From Symbiobacterium sp040797425 (GTDB lineage Bacteria; Bacillota; Sulfobacillia; Symbiobacteriales; Symbiobacteriaceae), in contig NZ_JBFNEH010000006.1 in assembly GCF_040797425.1 (NCBI RefSeq), positions 44,489 through 108,488 of the forward strand: a stretch of 64,000 nucleotides of DNA, given 5' to 3'. Below the pieces are notes generated by a model. It did not search any database and was not told the DNA's origin. It saw only the letters and a list, made by a program, of their open reading frames with translations. The position numbers were made by a program, and so were the translations under genes. Shown piece after piece: positions 41,771 through 50,070 of this stretch (position 1 is the stretch's first letter; each line of letters starts with the position of its first letter).

Positions 41771-41799
41771 CAAAAGTGGAGGGCATCCCTGCCCTCCAC
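41771..41799 (-). terminator. Terminator of typA
   Basis: On the minus strand GTGGAGGGC/GCCCTCCAC (loop AGGGAT) is followed by TTTTG, 32 bases after the typA stop. This is a standard intrinsic terminator. Confidence 0.9.
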
Positions 41800-41830
41800 T
41801 GGTTTGCCGTCTGTACCCCCGCTCGGGCGG

Positions 41831-43690
41831 CTAGCGCCCCTGCTTCAGCCGCTGCAGCACCTCGGCGTTGATCTCCTTCCCCTTGGCCACCCGCGCCCGG
41901 ATGAGCGGGTCGAGGTACTGCTTGCGGAGCCGGATCGACTTGGGCGTGACCTCCACCAGTTCGTCGTCGTCGATCTGCTCCAGTGCCTCTTCCAGCGTGA
42001 GCAGGCGGGGCGGGTCCAGCAGCAGCTTCTCGTCAGAGCCCGCCGCCCGGATGTTGGTGAGGTGCTTCGTCTTGCAGACGTTCACGTCGATGTCCTGCCC
42101 GCGGTTGCTCTCGCCCACCACCATCCCCACGTACACCTCGGTGCCGGGCTCGATGAAGAGCGTTCCCCGGTCCTGCAGCTGGTAGAGGGCGTACTGCGTG
42201 GCCACGCCCGCCTCCGAGGCCACCAGGGAGCCCCGCGTGCGGGTCGGGATGTCGCCCCGGTACGGCCCGTAGTCGTAGAAGACGTGGTGCATGATGCCGT
42301 AGCCGCGGGTCATGGTGAGGAACTCCGAACGGAAGCCGATGAGGCCCCGGGCGGGGATGATGAACTCCAGGCGCACGTTGCCGTTGCCGTGGTTGACCAT
42401 GTTGGTCATCTCGGCCTTGCGCGTGCCCAGCGCCTCCATGACCGTGCCCATGTACTCCTCGGGCAGGTCGATGATCAGCTGTTCCAGCGGCTCCAGCCGG
42501 TTGCCGTTTTCGTCCTTGCGGAAGATCACCTTCGGCTTGGAGACCGCCAGTTCGTAACCCTCGCGGCGCATGGTCTCGATGAGGATCGAAAGGTGCAGCT
42601 CGCCGCGGCCGGAGACGATGAAGGCGTCAGGGGAGTCGGTCTCCTCCACCCGCAGGGCCACGTTCCGCTCCAGTTCCTTGAAGAGGCGTGCCCGCAGGTG
42701 GCGGGAGGTGACGTACTTGCCCTCCCGGCCGGCGAAGGGCGAGTCGTTGGTGCGGAAGGTCATCTGCATCGTCGGCTCGTCGACCTTGATGGGCGGCAGC
42801 GGCTGCGGGTTCTCGGGATCGGTGATGGTCTCGCCGATGTTCACGTCCTCCAGGCCGGTCATGGCGATGATGTCGCCCACCGACGCCTCCTCGAGGGGCA
42901 CCCGCTTCAGCCCCTGGAAGCCGAAGAGCTGCGCCGCGCGGAACCGGACGACGCTCCCGTCCAGCTTCGCCACCGCCACCTGCTGGCCGGCCTTCACCGT
43001 ACCCTGCCGGATGCGGGCAATGGCGACGCGCCCCACGTACTCGTCGTAGTCCAGCGAGGTGACCATCGCCTGCAGCGGGGCGTCCGGGTCGCCCTCGGGG
43101 CAGGGGATGTGCTCCAGGATCGTGTCGAAGATGGGCCGGAGATCCTTCCCCTCCTCATCCAGGCTGTACGTCGCCACGCCGTCGCGCGCCGAGGCGTAGA
43201 TCACGGGGTACTCCAGCTGGTCATCGTCCGCGCCTAACTCGATGAACAGGTCGAGGATTTCGTCCTCCACCTCGGCGATCCGCCGGTCGGGGCGGTCGAT
43301 CTTGTTGATCACCACCACCGGCTTCAGGCCCGCCTCCATGGCCTTGCGCAGTACGAACTTGGTCTGCGCCATCGGCCCCTCGGCCGCGTCCACGACCAGG
43401 AGGCAGCCGTCCACCATCGTCATGATCCGCTCGACCTCGCCGGAGAAGTCCGCGTGTCCGGGAGTATCCACGATGTTGATCCGTACGCCCTTGTAGATGA
43501 TCCCGGTGTTCTTGGACAGGATGGTGATGCCCCGCTCCCGCTCCAGCTCGTTGGAGTCCATCACGCGCTCGGCGACCTGCTCGTTGGCGCGGAACGCGCC
43601 GGACTGGCGGAGCAGACCGTCGACCAGCGTGGTCTTGCCGTGATCGACGTGGGCGATGATCGCCACATTGCGCAGGTCCGTTCGCTTCAT
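41831..43690 (-). CDS. typA: Ribosome-associated GTPase TypA/BipA
   Basis: A translational GTPase of the EF-G/LepA group that acts in 50S assembly and cold or stress adaptation. The 619-residue protein opens MKRTDLRNVAIIAHVDHGKTTLVDGLL (G1), then RERGITILSKNT (G2), DTPGHADFSGEVER (G3) and VINKIDRPDRR (G4). Domains III, V and the TypA-specific C-terminal domain follow, ending in TPKSIRLRKQYLDPLIRARVAK. The ATG at 43690 is preceded by AAGGAGCGCGATGACAC. It is a single-gene unit with its own promoter and terminator. Confidence 0.95.
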   Translation of the reverse strand: MKRTDLRNVAIIAHVDHGKTTLVDGLLRQSGAFRANEQVAERVMDSNELERERGITILSKNTGIIYKGVRINIVDTPGHADFSGEVERIMTMVDGCLLVVDAAEGPMAQTKFVLRKAMEAGLKPVVVINKIDRPDRRIAEVEDEILDLFIELGADDDQLEYPVIYASARDGVATYSLDEEGKDLRPIFDTILEHIPCPEGDPDAPLQAMVTSLDYDEYVGRVAIARIRQGTVKAGQQVAVAKLDGSVVRFRAAQLFGFQGLKRVPLEEASVGDIIAMTGLEDVNIGETITDPENPQPLPPIKVDEPTMQMTFRTNDSPFAGREGKYVTSRHLRARLFKELERNVALRVEETDSPDAFIVSGRGELHLSILIETMRREGYELAVSKPKVIFRKDENGNRLEPLEQLIIDLPEEYMGTVMEALGTRKAEMTNMVNHGNGNVRLEFIIPARGLIGFRSEFLTMTRGYGIMHHVFYDYGPYRGDIPTRTRGSLVASEAGVATQYALYQLQDRGTLFIEPGTEVYVGMVVGESNRGQDIDVNVCKTKHLTNIRAAGSDEKLLLDPPRLLTLEEALEQIDDDELVEVTPKSIRLRKQYLDPLIRARVAKGKEINAEVLQRLKQGR

Positions 43691-43761
43691 GTGTCATCGC
43701 GCTCCTTAGGCGAAGTCTGCCCACCTGAATCAGGGTCCACAACGCAGGACCCAATTCTCGT

Positions 43762-43790
43762 ATTATACGGGGAGTGCCATAAAAAGTAAA
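43762..43790 (-). promoter_or_regulatory. typA promoter
   Basis: On the minus strand TTTACT (43790-43785), a 17-bp spacer and a perfect TATAAT (43767-43762) lie 70 bases before typA. The predicted leader contains a GGGTCC-N8-GGACCC hairpin (43733-43752). Confidence 0.75.
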
Positions 43791-43892
43791 GCACACGTCA
43801 CGCCGGTAGCAATCCGGCCCGCCGTGCCGTACTGATGGGTGAGACCCGGGCGGGCTCCGGGCGCCTGCCGACCAGAGGAGCGATCCTATGTT

Positions 43893-44765
43893 ATGGGCCG
43901 ATCGGTATGGCAGTCTCCCCCGTGGCACATCCGGCGGACCGGTTTCCCCGAGGCCTGGCGGCTGGTGCGCATGGAGCGGGTGCAGTACAGGCCGGTCGAG
44001 GTGGGTCTGCTGGACAGCGGCGTCGACTTGAAGCACCCGTACCTGCGGCACCTGCTGGGCCCGGGCATCAACCTCCTGAGCCCCGGCAAGCCGCCCCAGG
44101 ACGAGCACGGCCACGGCACCCACATCGCCGGCATCCTGGCGGTGGCTTCCGGGGCCCTGCAGCGGGAGCGACCGGTGTGGCCGCCGCCGCTGCGCATCCG
44201 GCCGGTGAAGATCTTCGACCGGAAGGGCGTGGGGCGCATCGCCGACATCGTGGCGGGACTCCGGTGGTGCCTGGAGCAGGGATGCGAGATCGTGAACCTC
44301 AGCTTCGGCACCGACCGACAGGCCAGCGAGCAGCTGGCCCGGGCGATCCGCACCCTGGACCGGTACGGCATCCTGCTGGTGGGGGCGGCAGGCAACGACG
44401 GACGCGCCGGCAGCGTTGACACGCCGGGGGTCTACCCGGAGGTCGTCGCGGTGGCGGCCTCCAACCGCCGCGACCGGCTGGCCCGCTTCTCCAGCCGCGG
44501 GCCGGAGGTGGATCTCGTGGCCCCCGGCACCGGGCTCTTCTCACTGCTCCCGGGCGGGGCATTCGGCTATATGAGCGGCACCTCCATGGCCGCACCTCAC
44601 GTGACGGCCGCGGCGGCCCTGCTGCTCCAGGTGCGCCCCGGCCTCGGACCGGCAGCCATCCGCGCCCGTCTCAAGGCCACCGCCGAGTGGCTGCCGGAGG
44701 TTCCGGTCTCCGCCCAGGGCGCTGGCCTGCTCCGGGCAGACCGGCTGCTGCGCGCGGAAGTGTGA
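43893..44765 (+). CDS. Subtilisin-like serine protease (S8), no signal peptide
   Basis: The catalytic triad is in standard S8 context: Asp in VEVGLLDSGVDLKHPYL, His in DEHGHGTHIAGILAVASG and Ser in GYMSGTSMAAPHVTAAAALL, with the oxyanion Asn in LLVGAAGNDGRAGSV. The ATG at 43893 follows AGAGGAG by about 12 bases. The start gives 290 residues with no signal peptide or propeptide, so an intracellular location like that of intracellular subtilisin is inferred. The Arg-rich first 30 residues are unlike the ISP propeptide. It is followed by a strong hairpin. Confidence 0.87.
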   Translation: MGRSVWQSPPWHIRRTGFPEAWRLVRMERVQYRPVEVGLLDSGVDLKHPYLRHLLGPGINLLSPGKPPQDEHGHGTHIAGILAVASGALQRERPVWPPPLRIRPVKIFDRKGVGRIADIVAGLRWCLEQGCEIVNLSFGTDRQASEQLARAIRTLDRYGILLVGAAGNDGRAGSVDTPGVYPEVVAVAASNRRDRLARFSSRGPEVDLVAPGTGLFSLLPGGAFGYMSGTSMAAPHVTAAAALLLQVRPGLGPAAIRARLKATAEWLPEVPVSAQGAGLLRADRLLRAEV

Positions 44766-44766
44766 A

Positions 44767-44792
44767 GGGGCCGCCTGCAGGAAGGCGGCCCC
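44767..44792 (+). terminator. Hairpin after the subtilase gene
   Basis: A perfect 10-bp stem, GGGGCCGCCT/AGGCGGCCCC with loop GCAGGA, follows the stop by one base. There is no T-run, but the position supports termination or mRNA protection. Confidence 0.6.
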
Positions 44793-44802
44793 GCTATGCT
44801 GG

Positions 44803-45016
44803 CGACTTCTGGACGAGCCGGGGGAGGGCTACCCCGACCGGACCCTGCTCATCCTCGGCAAGCACGACGCCACGGGAAACATCAAGAAGTCGATGACGGC
44901 ATGGGGGCGGGACGGGCGTGGCGTTCCATCTGGTGCGGGGAGCCCGGCACAACGCGAATCAGGATGCGCCGGAGGAGACCAACCGGATCATCCGGGAGTC
45001 TGTGCAGCAGAGATGA
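44803..45016 (+). pseudogene. C-terminal remnant of an alpha/beta hydrolase, frameshifted
   Basis: Reading from 44803 gives LLDEPGEGYPDRTLLILGKH then DATGNIKKSMTAWGRDGR; at about 44918 the frame must shift by one base, after which AFHLVRGARHNANQDAPEET then NRIIRESVQQR runs to a TGA at 45014. The order, an LLILGxHD followed by HNANQD near the end, is that of alpha/beta-hydrolase fold enzymes and would supply the catalytic Asp and His. The N-terminal part with the Ser nucleophile is missing, replaced by the hairpin after the subtilase. It is a decayed gene; a functional product is not expected. A terminator follows at 45093. Confidence 0.65.
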
Positions 45017-45092
45017 GCAGCCCCGTGCGACTCGAGTTCACCCCAGAATGGCCCGTCCGGGCGTGGTTAGGCGAACTTACCCCTGCGCGATC

Positions 45093-45122
45093 AGGCGCTC
45101 CGACCAGCGAAGCGCCTTTCTT
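45093..45122 (+). terminator. Terminator, plus strand
   Basis: AGGCGCT/AGCGCCT over an 11-base loop, then TTCTTGCTG. It probably once ended the decayed hydrolase gene and now separates it from the convergent lipoprotein gene. Confidence 0.55.
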
Positions 45123-45136
45123 GCTGTGATCGCGGC

Positions 45137-46378
45137 TTACCGATCGACCAGCATCCAGGTCTCGTCCAGGTCCAGCACGGCCTCGGGGTGGATGAGGCGC
45201 ACGGTGATCTCGTCGGCGGCCCGCATCGCCGGCGACGCCTCGTCCGCGAACAGGTAGCTGACCCCTTGCTTGCCCTCGCCGATGTGCCCGCCTCCGGTCT
45301 GCATGTTCGTCACCGTCTCCCCACCCGGGCCGATGAACTCCACCTTCGGAATCGAGTAGGTCGGAGTCACCCGCGGCAGGCGGTCGGGTTTCATGATCTC
45401 GAAGCTGACGCCCCGTTCATCCACCTTGTGCAGGCGGTAGGCGCCGTCGTAGAACGGCATCACCACCAGGTCAGCCGGCTCCACCACGACCTCCTGCCCG
45501 CCGAACTGGCCCCACGGAATCACCGCCTCCAGCACCTGCTCGGTTGCGAACCCGATGCCGTGGAGTTTCAGGCGGACCGGGACGGGCCACTCGTCCGGCG
45601 GCTCGAAAGTGGCGATGAAGCTGCCGTCCGGTTCCCGGTCAAAATCGACCATGTCTCGGGCCGTGTCGCCGAAGACCAGGTCGGCGCCGAGAGCGGGGTC
45701 GTGCTCACCGGGGAGCAGCGTGATACGGCCGTGCAGCCTGGCCTGCCCGACGCTCACCTCCAACCGGTCCACCCGCAGCGTGCGGCCCAGCCCGGTGCCC
45801 TCCAGGTCGAGCGGGAACTGCTCCGGCGCGGGGTCCAGGTACTCCTCCCGCACAGGCAGTTCGAACACCAGCGGGGCGTAGTGCGTGCCGGGCTCGGCGA
45901 GGTCGCGTTTGGCGGGCGTCATCGCATACCACTTCGTGACCTCCACGGTCACGGCATCGGCGGAAAGCGGCCGCTCCACCGGGGGCAGGATCATCACCTG
46001 GTGGAACCCCTCGGCGGAGAACGCTCCATATCCGTGCCAGTAAGGATTCGGCCCCCAGTCTCCCATCCCGATGCCCCAATCCGTCTCAATCCAGGTGGCC
46101 ATGAAGGGACTGCCCGTGGTCGTGTAGAGCACGTACGTCCGGAGCGGGCTGTACCAGACCGCATCCAGCCTCACCCGGGCGTCGGTGTCCGGAATGGCGA
46201 ACGTGCGGTCCAAGGCCACCACCAGCCCCTCCTGCTCCGCCCGGGCCCATCCGGGAATCGCCCTGCGGGCATACTCGGCCGGCTCCTCGACCCGCTGGGA
46301 GCCGTAGGTGCCCGGCTTGTAGCCCGAACTGCAGCCCGCCAGCAACAGCAGAATCACCAACCACAGGAGCGTTCGCAT
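45137..46378 (-). CDS. Lipoprotein of unknown function
   Basis: The ATG at 46378 follows GGAGGGAGGGCAGACG and opens a lipoprotein signal (MRTLLWLVILLLLAGCSSGY); the longer open frame upstream overlaps the neighbouring acetyltransferase. The 413-residue protein is rich in beta strands with several Trp/Tyr-rich turns (GIGMGDWGPNPYWHGYGAFS) and a repeated design of charged strands suggesting two or three immunoglobulin-like or beta-sandwich domains. No catalytic motif was seen. A TAGAAT at 46401-46406 could be its -10 element. Membrane-anchored, outside-facing; function unknown. Confidence 0.72.
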   Translation of the reverse strand: MRTLLWLVILLLLAGCSSGYKPGTYGSQRVEEPAEYARRAIPGWARAEQEGLVVALDRTFAIPDTDARVRLDAVWYSPLRTYVLYTTTGSPFMATWIETDWGIGMGDWGPNPYWHGYGAFSAEGFHQVMILPPVERPLSADAVTVEVTKWYAMTPAKRDLAEPGTHYAPLVFELPVREEYLDPAPEQFPLDLEGTGLGRTLRVDRLEVSVGQARLHGRITLLPGEHDPALGADLVFGDTARDMVDFDREPDGSFIATFEPPDEWPVPVRLKLHGIGFATEQVLEAVIPWGQFGGQEVVVEPADLVVMPFYDGAYRLHKVDERGVSFEIMKPDRLPRVTPTYSIPKVEFIGPGGETVTNMQTGGGHIGEGKQGVSYLFADEASPAMRAADEITVRLIHPEAVLDLDETWMLVDR

Positions 46379-46521
46379 CGTCTGCCCTCCCTCCGGGTCC
46401 ATTCTATAGACCGCCACACCACGTCTGGCGTTCTTCCCGCGCCTGTCCCACTTTTCTTCCACCGAACCGTAGCCATTGCAAAGGGCCGTGCCCACACGGG
46501 CACAGCCCCGCTCCAACGAGA

Positions 46522-46541
46522 GGGCGCCCCGGTGGGCGCCC
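46522..46541 (-). terminator. Terminator of the double-GNAT gene
   Basis: On the minus strand GGGCGCC/GGCGCCC is followed by TCTCGTTGG, just after the stop codon at 46545. A GTGCCC/GGGCAC hairpin followed by GGCCCTTTGC lies about 20 bases beyond. Confidence 0.6.
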
Positions 46542-46544
46542 GGA

Positions 46545-47372
46545 CTAGCTGACAGGCCCGGGGTAGTAGTAATCCTGCCCCTGCACCACTTGAAAACCCA
46601 CCGAGGTGTAGAGTTGCAGCGCCCGGGCGTTTCTCGCCTCCACTTCCAGGAACACCGCGCAGCCCTGGGCCGCGAGCCGGGCGACGACGGTCTCGAGCGC
46701 CCGCCGCCCGATGCCCCGGCCCTGGAAGCGGGGGAACACCGCGAACCCGTAGAGCCACGCTTCGGCTCCACTCCGCTGCACCCGGATTTTGCCCACGGCG
46801 GTTCCCTCGTGCAGGATCATGTACGTGGTTGTGCCGGGTTCCTGAAGCATCCGGCGGTTCATGCTCCGTGCGTCGGCTTCGTCCGTCCCGAATGCCTCGA
46901 CATCCAGGCGGACCTGCGTCTCCACGTCTTCAGGAGTGGCAGGGCGAAGGAGGCCCGGATCCGCCGCCGGAAGGGTGGCGCCCGCCCACTTCATCTGGTG
47001 CTCGGTGAAGGCATACCGGGCGCCCTGCTTCCGGAGAAACGCCCGTCCGGCCTCGGAAGCCGTGGGGCTGTTCAGCAGAATCTCCGTGAAGCCGGCCTTG
47101 CGGCAGTAGTCCATCGCCTGGTCGTAGAGCGCCTGAAAGTGCCCCCGCCGCCGCACGTCCGGATGCACCATCCCGCACAGTTCCACTGTGGAACCGAAGC
47201 CGTAGACACCGAGAAAACCGATCAGGCGCCCGTCCTGATACCGCAGGAAATCCGGATCGGTGCGGTCGGTCCGCCTCAGGCAGTCCCAGTTGAGTTTCAG
47301 CGCGATACCATCGTGCGCCTCCACCGCCTGCTGAAGGGCGGCAACCGCAGCCTGCTGCGTTTCGGTTAGCAT
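46545..47372 (-). CDS. Tandem GNAT-domain N-acetyltransferase
   Basis: The 275-residue protein holds two GNAT folds. The N-terminal copy (about 25-130) has VELCGMVHPDVRRRGHFQALYDQAMD and FLRKQGARYAFTEH. The C-terminal copy (about 140-270) has LYGFAVFPRFQGRGIGRRALETVVARL, the acetyl-CoA pyrophosphate-binding loop, and NARALQLYTSVGFQVV. The second site has the fuller R/Q-x-x-G-x-G/A motif, so it is probably the active one. The substrate is unknown. It ends next to the lipoprotein gene on the same strand. Confidence 0.85.
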   Translation of the reverse strand: MLTETQQAAVAALQQAVEAHDGIALKLNWDCLRRTDRTDPDFLRYQDGRLIGFLGVYGFGSTVELCGMVHPDVRRRGHFQALYDQAMDYCRKAGFTEILLNSPTASEAGRAFLRKQGARYAFTEHQMKWAGATLPAADPGLLRPATPEDVETQVRLDVEAFGTDEADARSMNRRMLQEPGTTTYMILHEGTAVGKIRVQRSGAEAWLYGFAVFPRFQGRGIGRRALETVVARLAAQGCAVFLEVEARNARALQLYTSVGFQVVQGQDYYYPGPVS

Positions 47373-47469
47373 GCAGACACTCCCGTACGGAACCCGAATT
47401 GACTACCCGCCGAGCGCTTACCAGCGCCGCCGTTGTGGTATATACCACCTCAGGAAGTCCACCCCGGCG

Positions 47470-48555
47470 TTACAGCGGCAGATACGCCTGAAACAGCTCG
47501 CCCTTCTTCACCAGGTTGTGCACCGAGAGCCCCAGCAGCCGCACCTTCCGCCCCTCCCACTCCACCCGGCTGAAGATTTCCCTGGCGACCCGGCCGATGG
47601 TGCGGGCGTCGCTGGTGGGCATGGGCAGGGTCTGGCTGCGGGTGATCTGCAGGAAGTCGCCTTCCTTGGGCCCGCGCTCGACGAAGACGTTCCACTTGAT
47701 CTTCACCGTCACCGTGCGGGCGGCCAGCCCCTGCCGCTGCAGCTCCGCCGCCAGGTTGTCAGCATACCGTTCCAGCAGCTCCATCAGGTAGGCCCGGTCG
47801 GTCTGGTCGACGGGGAAGGTGTTCTCCTCGCCGATGGACTTGGCCTCCCGGTACGGCACCACCGGACTCGGGTCGATCCCCCGGGCCAGCTCCACCAGCT
47901 CGTCGGCCCGCTTGCCGAAGTGCTTCCGCAGGGTCTCCAGGTCGTAGGCCAGCAGGTCCCGGCAGGTGAAGATGCCCAGGGCGTTCAGCGCCTGCTCCGT
48001 GGCCGGCCCCACGCCCCACAGCCTGCGCACCGGCAGGGTGGGGAGCAGCTGCTGCGCCCGCTCCCAGGTGATCACCGTGAGGCCGTCGGGCTTCTGCATG
48101 TCGGAGGCCAGCTTGGCCAGGAACTTGCAGTACGAGACGCCCGCAGAGCCGGTGAGCTGCAGCTCCGCCTTGATGGCCGCCTTCAGCTCCCGGGCCACGT
48201 GCACGGCGTCCTGACCCGACACGTCCAGGAAGGCCTCGTCAATCGAGAGCGGCTCGATCACGTCTGTAAACCGCCGCATGATCGCGCGCACCTGCCGGCC
48301 CACCTCGGCGTACTTGGCGTGGTTGGGCCGGATGAAGATCGCCTGGGGACAACGCCTGAGGGCCTCGCGCGAGGGCATGGCGGAGCGCACCCCAAAGCGG
48401 CGCGCCTCGTACGAGCAGGTGGACACCACGCCCCGGGAGTTGGGGAAGCCGCCCACGATCACGGGCTTTCCCCTCAGGTGCGGGTTGTCCCGCTGCTCGA
48501 TGGAGGCGAAGAACGCGTCCATGTCCAGGTGGATGACCCAGAGGTCCTTCCTCAC
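47470..48555 (-). CDS. dinB: DNA polymerase IV, Y family
   Basis: A translesion polymerase. Catalytic acids lie in VIHLDMDAFFASIEQ and EPLSIDEAFLDVSG; the little-finger region follows GEENTFPVDQTDRAYL, and the protein ends ELFQAYLPL, a plausible beta-clamp binding peptide (QxxLPL-like). At 361 residues it is full length. The GTG start overlaps the murD stop by four bases (GTGA), an uncommon translational coupling of a wall-synthesis gene to a lesion-bypass polymerase. No LexA box was recognised upstream of murD. Confidence 0.94.
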   Translation of the reverse strand: MRKDLWVIHLDMDAFFASIEQRDNPHLRGKPVIVGGFPNSRGVVSTCSYEARRFGVRSAMPSREALRRCPQAIFIRPNHAKYAEVGRQVRAIMRRFTDVIEPLSIDEAFLDVSGQDAVHVARELKAAIKAELQLTGSAGVSYCKFLAKLASDMQKPDGLTVITWERAQQLLPTLPVRRLWGVGPATEQALNALGIFTCRDLLAYDLETLRKHFGKRADELVELARGIDPSPVVPYREAKSIGEENTFPVDQTDRAYLMELLERYADNLAAELQRQGLAARTVTVKIKWNVFVERGPKEGDFLQITRSQTLPMPTSDARTIGRVAREIFSRVEWEGRKVRLLGLSVHNLVKKGELFQAYLPL

Positions 48556-49910
48556 TGCAGCGCCTCCACCAGCGACTTGAAGTGCCGCCCCCGCTCCTCG
48601 AAGTTCCGGTAGGCGTCAAACGAGGCGCAGGCGGGGGAGAGCAGCACGGTGTCTCCCGAGACGGCGGCAGCCCGGGCGAGAGCCACCGCCTCGGCCATGT
48701 CGGCCGCCCGGTGCACCGGCCCGGTGTAGCCGCCCCGTCGCACCGCCTCCTCGATCTTGGGGGCGGTGGGCCCCGTCAGGATCAGGCATTTCACCTTTTC
48801 CTTCACCAGCGGGGCGATGGGGTCAAAGCGGATGCCCTTGTCGGACCCGCCCGCGATGAGCACGATCGGCGCGGGCAGCGTCGAGAGCGCCGCCACCGCC
48901 TCGGTGGGCGACGTGGCCTTGGAGTCGTTGTACCACTTCACTCCGTCCAGCACCCGCACCGGCTCGATGCGGTGCTCGACGCCGGTGAAGCGGGTCAGCA
49001 CCTCGCGGACGGCCGAGAGCGGCGCGCCTGCGAGGTAGCAGGCCGCCATGGCGGCCAGGACGTTCTCCTGGTTGTGCAGGCCGGGCAGTCTGAGCTCCTC
49101 CACCAACAGAGTGGGAAGCTCCTGGCCGCCCCGGCGCCAGACCAGCTGGCCGTCCCGGATAAAGGCGGCGTCCCTGCCGCCGGGGTCGCCCCGACGGCTG
49201 AAGAGCACCACCCGGCTGCGGGCCTCGTCCGCAAAGGAGCGGACGAGGGGGTCGTCCGCGTTCAGCACCAGCCAGTCGGCTGGCGACTGGCAGCGGAAGA
49301 TCCCCTTCTTCGCCTCCACGTACTCCTCCATGGTGGCGTGCACGTCCAGGTGGTTGGGGCTGATGTTGGTGATGACGGCGATGTGGGGCGAGCGGCGCAC
49401 GAGCTGGAGCTGGAAGGACGAGAGCTCCAGCACCACCACGGCCTCGGGCGGAATCGCCTCCACCTTCTCGATGAGCGGCGTGCCGATGTTGCCGCCCACG
49501 TGGATCTCGCGGGCAGAGGCGCGCAGGATCTCGCCGATCAGCGTGGTCGTGGTGGTCTTGCCCGCGCTGCCCGTCACCCCGATCACGGGGGCGCGGCAGA
49601 GGTCGAGCACCAGGCCGATCTCGCCGGAGATCACCGCGCCCCGCCGCCGGGCCGCCTCGATTTCCGGCAGGTGCTTGGGCATGCCCGGGGTGAGGAAGAT
49701 GAGGTCGTGGTCGGCCAGGGGGGCCAGGTATCCCTCGCCCGTCACGAGCCGCACCCCGAGCCGGTGAAGCTCCGCCGCCCGCTCCCCGAGCTCCGCGGCG
49801 GACCGCCGGTCGCAGGCGGTGACGCTGACCCCCTTGTGAACCAGGTAACGAATCAGCGCCAGGTTGGAAACCCCGATGCCCACGACGGCCGCACGACGCT
49901 GCAGTTCCAT
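48552..49910 (-). CDS. murD: UDP-N-acetylmuramoyl-L-alanine--D-glutamate ligase
   Basis: MurD adds D-Glu to UDP-MurNAc-L-Ala in the cytoplasm. The 452-residue protein has an N-terminal Rossmann domain (AAVVGIGVSNLALIRYLVHKG), the central ATPase domain with P-loop GVTGSAGKTTTTTLIGE, NISPNHLDVHATMEEYVEAK and a C-terminal domain beginning FTGVEHRIEPV with NDSKATSPTEAVAAL. The P-loop reads GSAGKTT instead of the commoner GTNGKTT. It is not in a division/wall cluster here; it is coupled to dinB downstream. The ATG follows GGGAGGTCATCCGGG. Confidence 0.93.
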   Translation of the reverse strand: MELQRRAAVVGIGVSNLALIRYLVHKGVSVTACDRRSAAELGERAAELHRLGVRLVTGEGYLAPLADHDLIFLTPGMPKHLPEIEAARRRGAVISGEIGLVLDLCRAPVIGVTGSAGKTTTTTLIGEILRASAREIHVGGNIGTPLIEKVEAIPPEAVVVLELSSFQLQLVRRSPHIAVITNISPNHLDVHATMEEYVEAKKGIFRCQSPADWLVLNADDPLVRSFADEARSRVVLFSRRGDPGGRDAAFIRDGQLVWRRGGQELPTLLVEELRLPGLHNQENVLAAMAACYLAGAPLSAVREVLTRFTGVEHRIEPVRVLDGVKWYNDSKATSPTEAVAALSTLPAPIVLIAGGSDKGIRFDPIAPLVKEKVKCLILTGPTAPKIEEAVRRGGYTGPVHRAADMAEAVALARAAAVSGDTVLLSPACASFDAYRNFEERGRHFKSLVEALQ

Positions 49911-50026
49911 CCCGGATGACCTCCCGGTTGACGCTGACTGATTCTGCCCGCCCGCTGGTCACCGCCCGCCGTGCGGCCGGCCTGGCCTCTGGCAACACCC
50001 ACACGGCGGCTCGCTCCCTGCGGGAC

Positions 50027-50061
50027 TGTCCGGAGCCGGCTTCACGCGCCGGCCCCGGACA
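50027..50061. terminator. Strong hairpin after the aminotransferase gene
   Basis: TGTCCGG-A-GCCGGC pairs with GCCGGC-C-CCGGACA over TTCACGC, 10 bases after the aminotransferase stop and 117 bases before murD. There is no T-run. It probably ends the aminotransferase transcript. Confidence 0.6.
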
Positions 50062-50070
50062 GGCGTGTTC

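Noticed and set aside
41490..41799. Small minus-strand open frames between typA and pdp
   Set aside because: They run across the typA terminator or into pdp, lack ribosome-binding sites and have no recognisable motifs.
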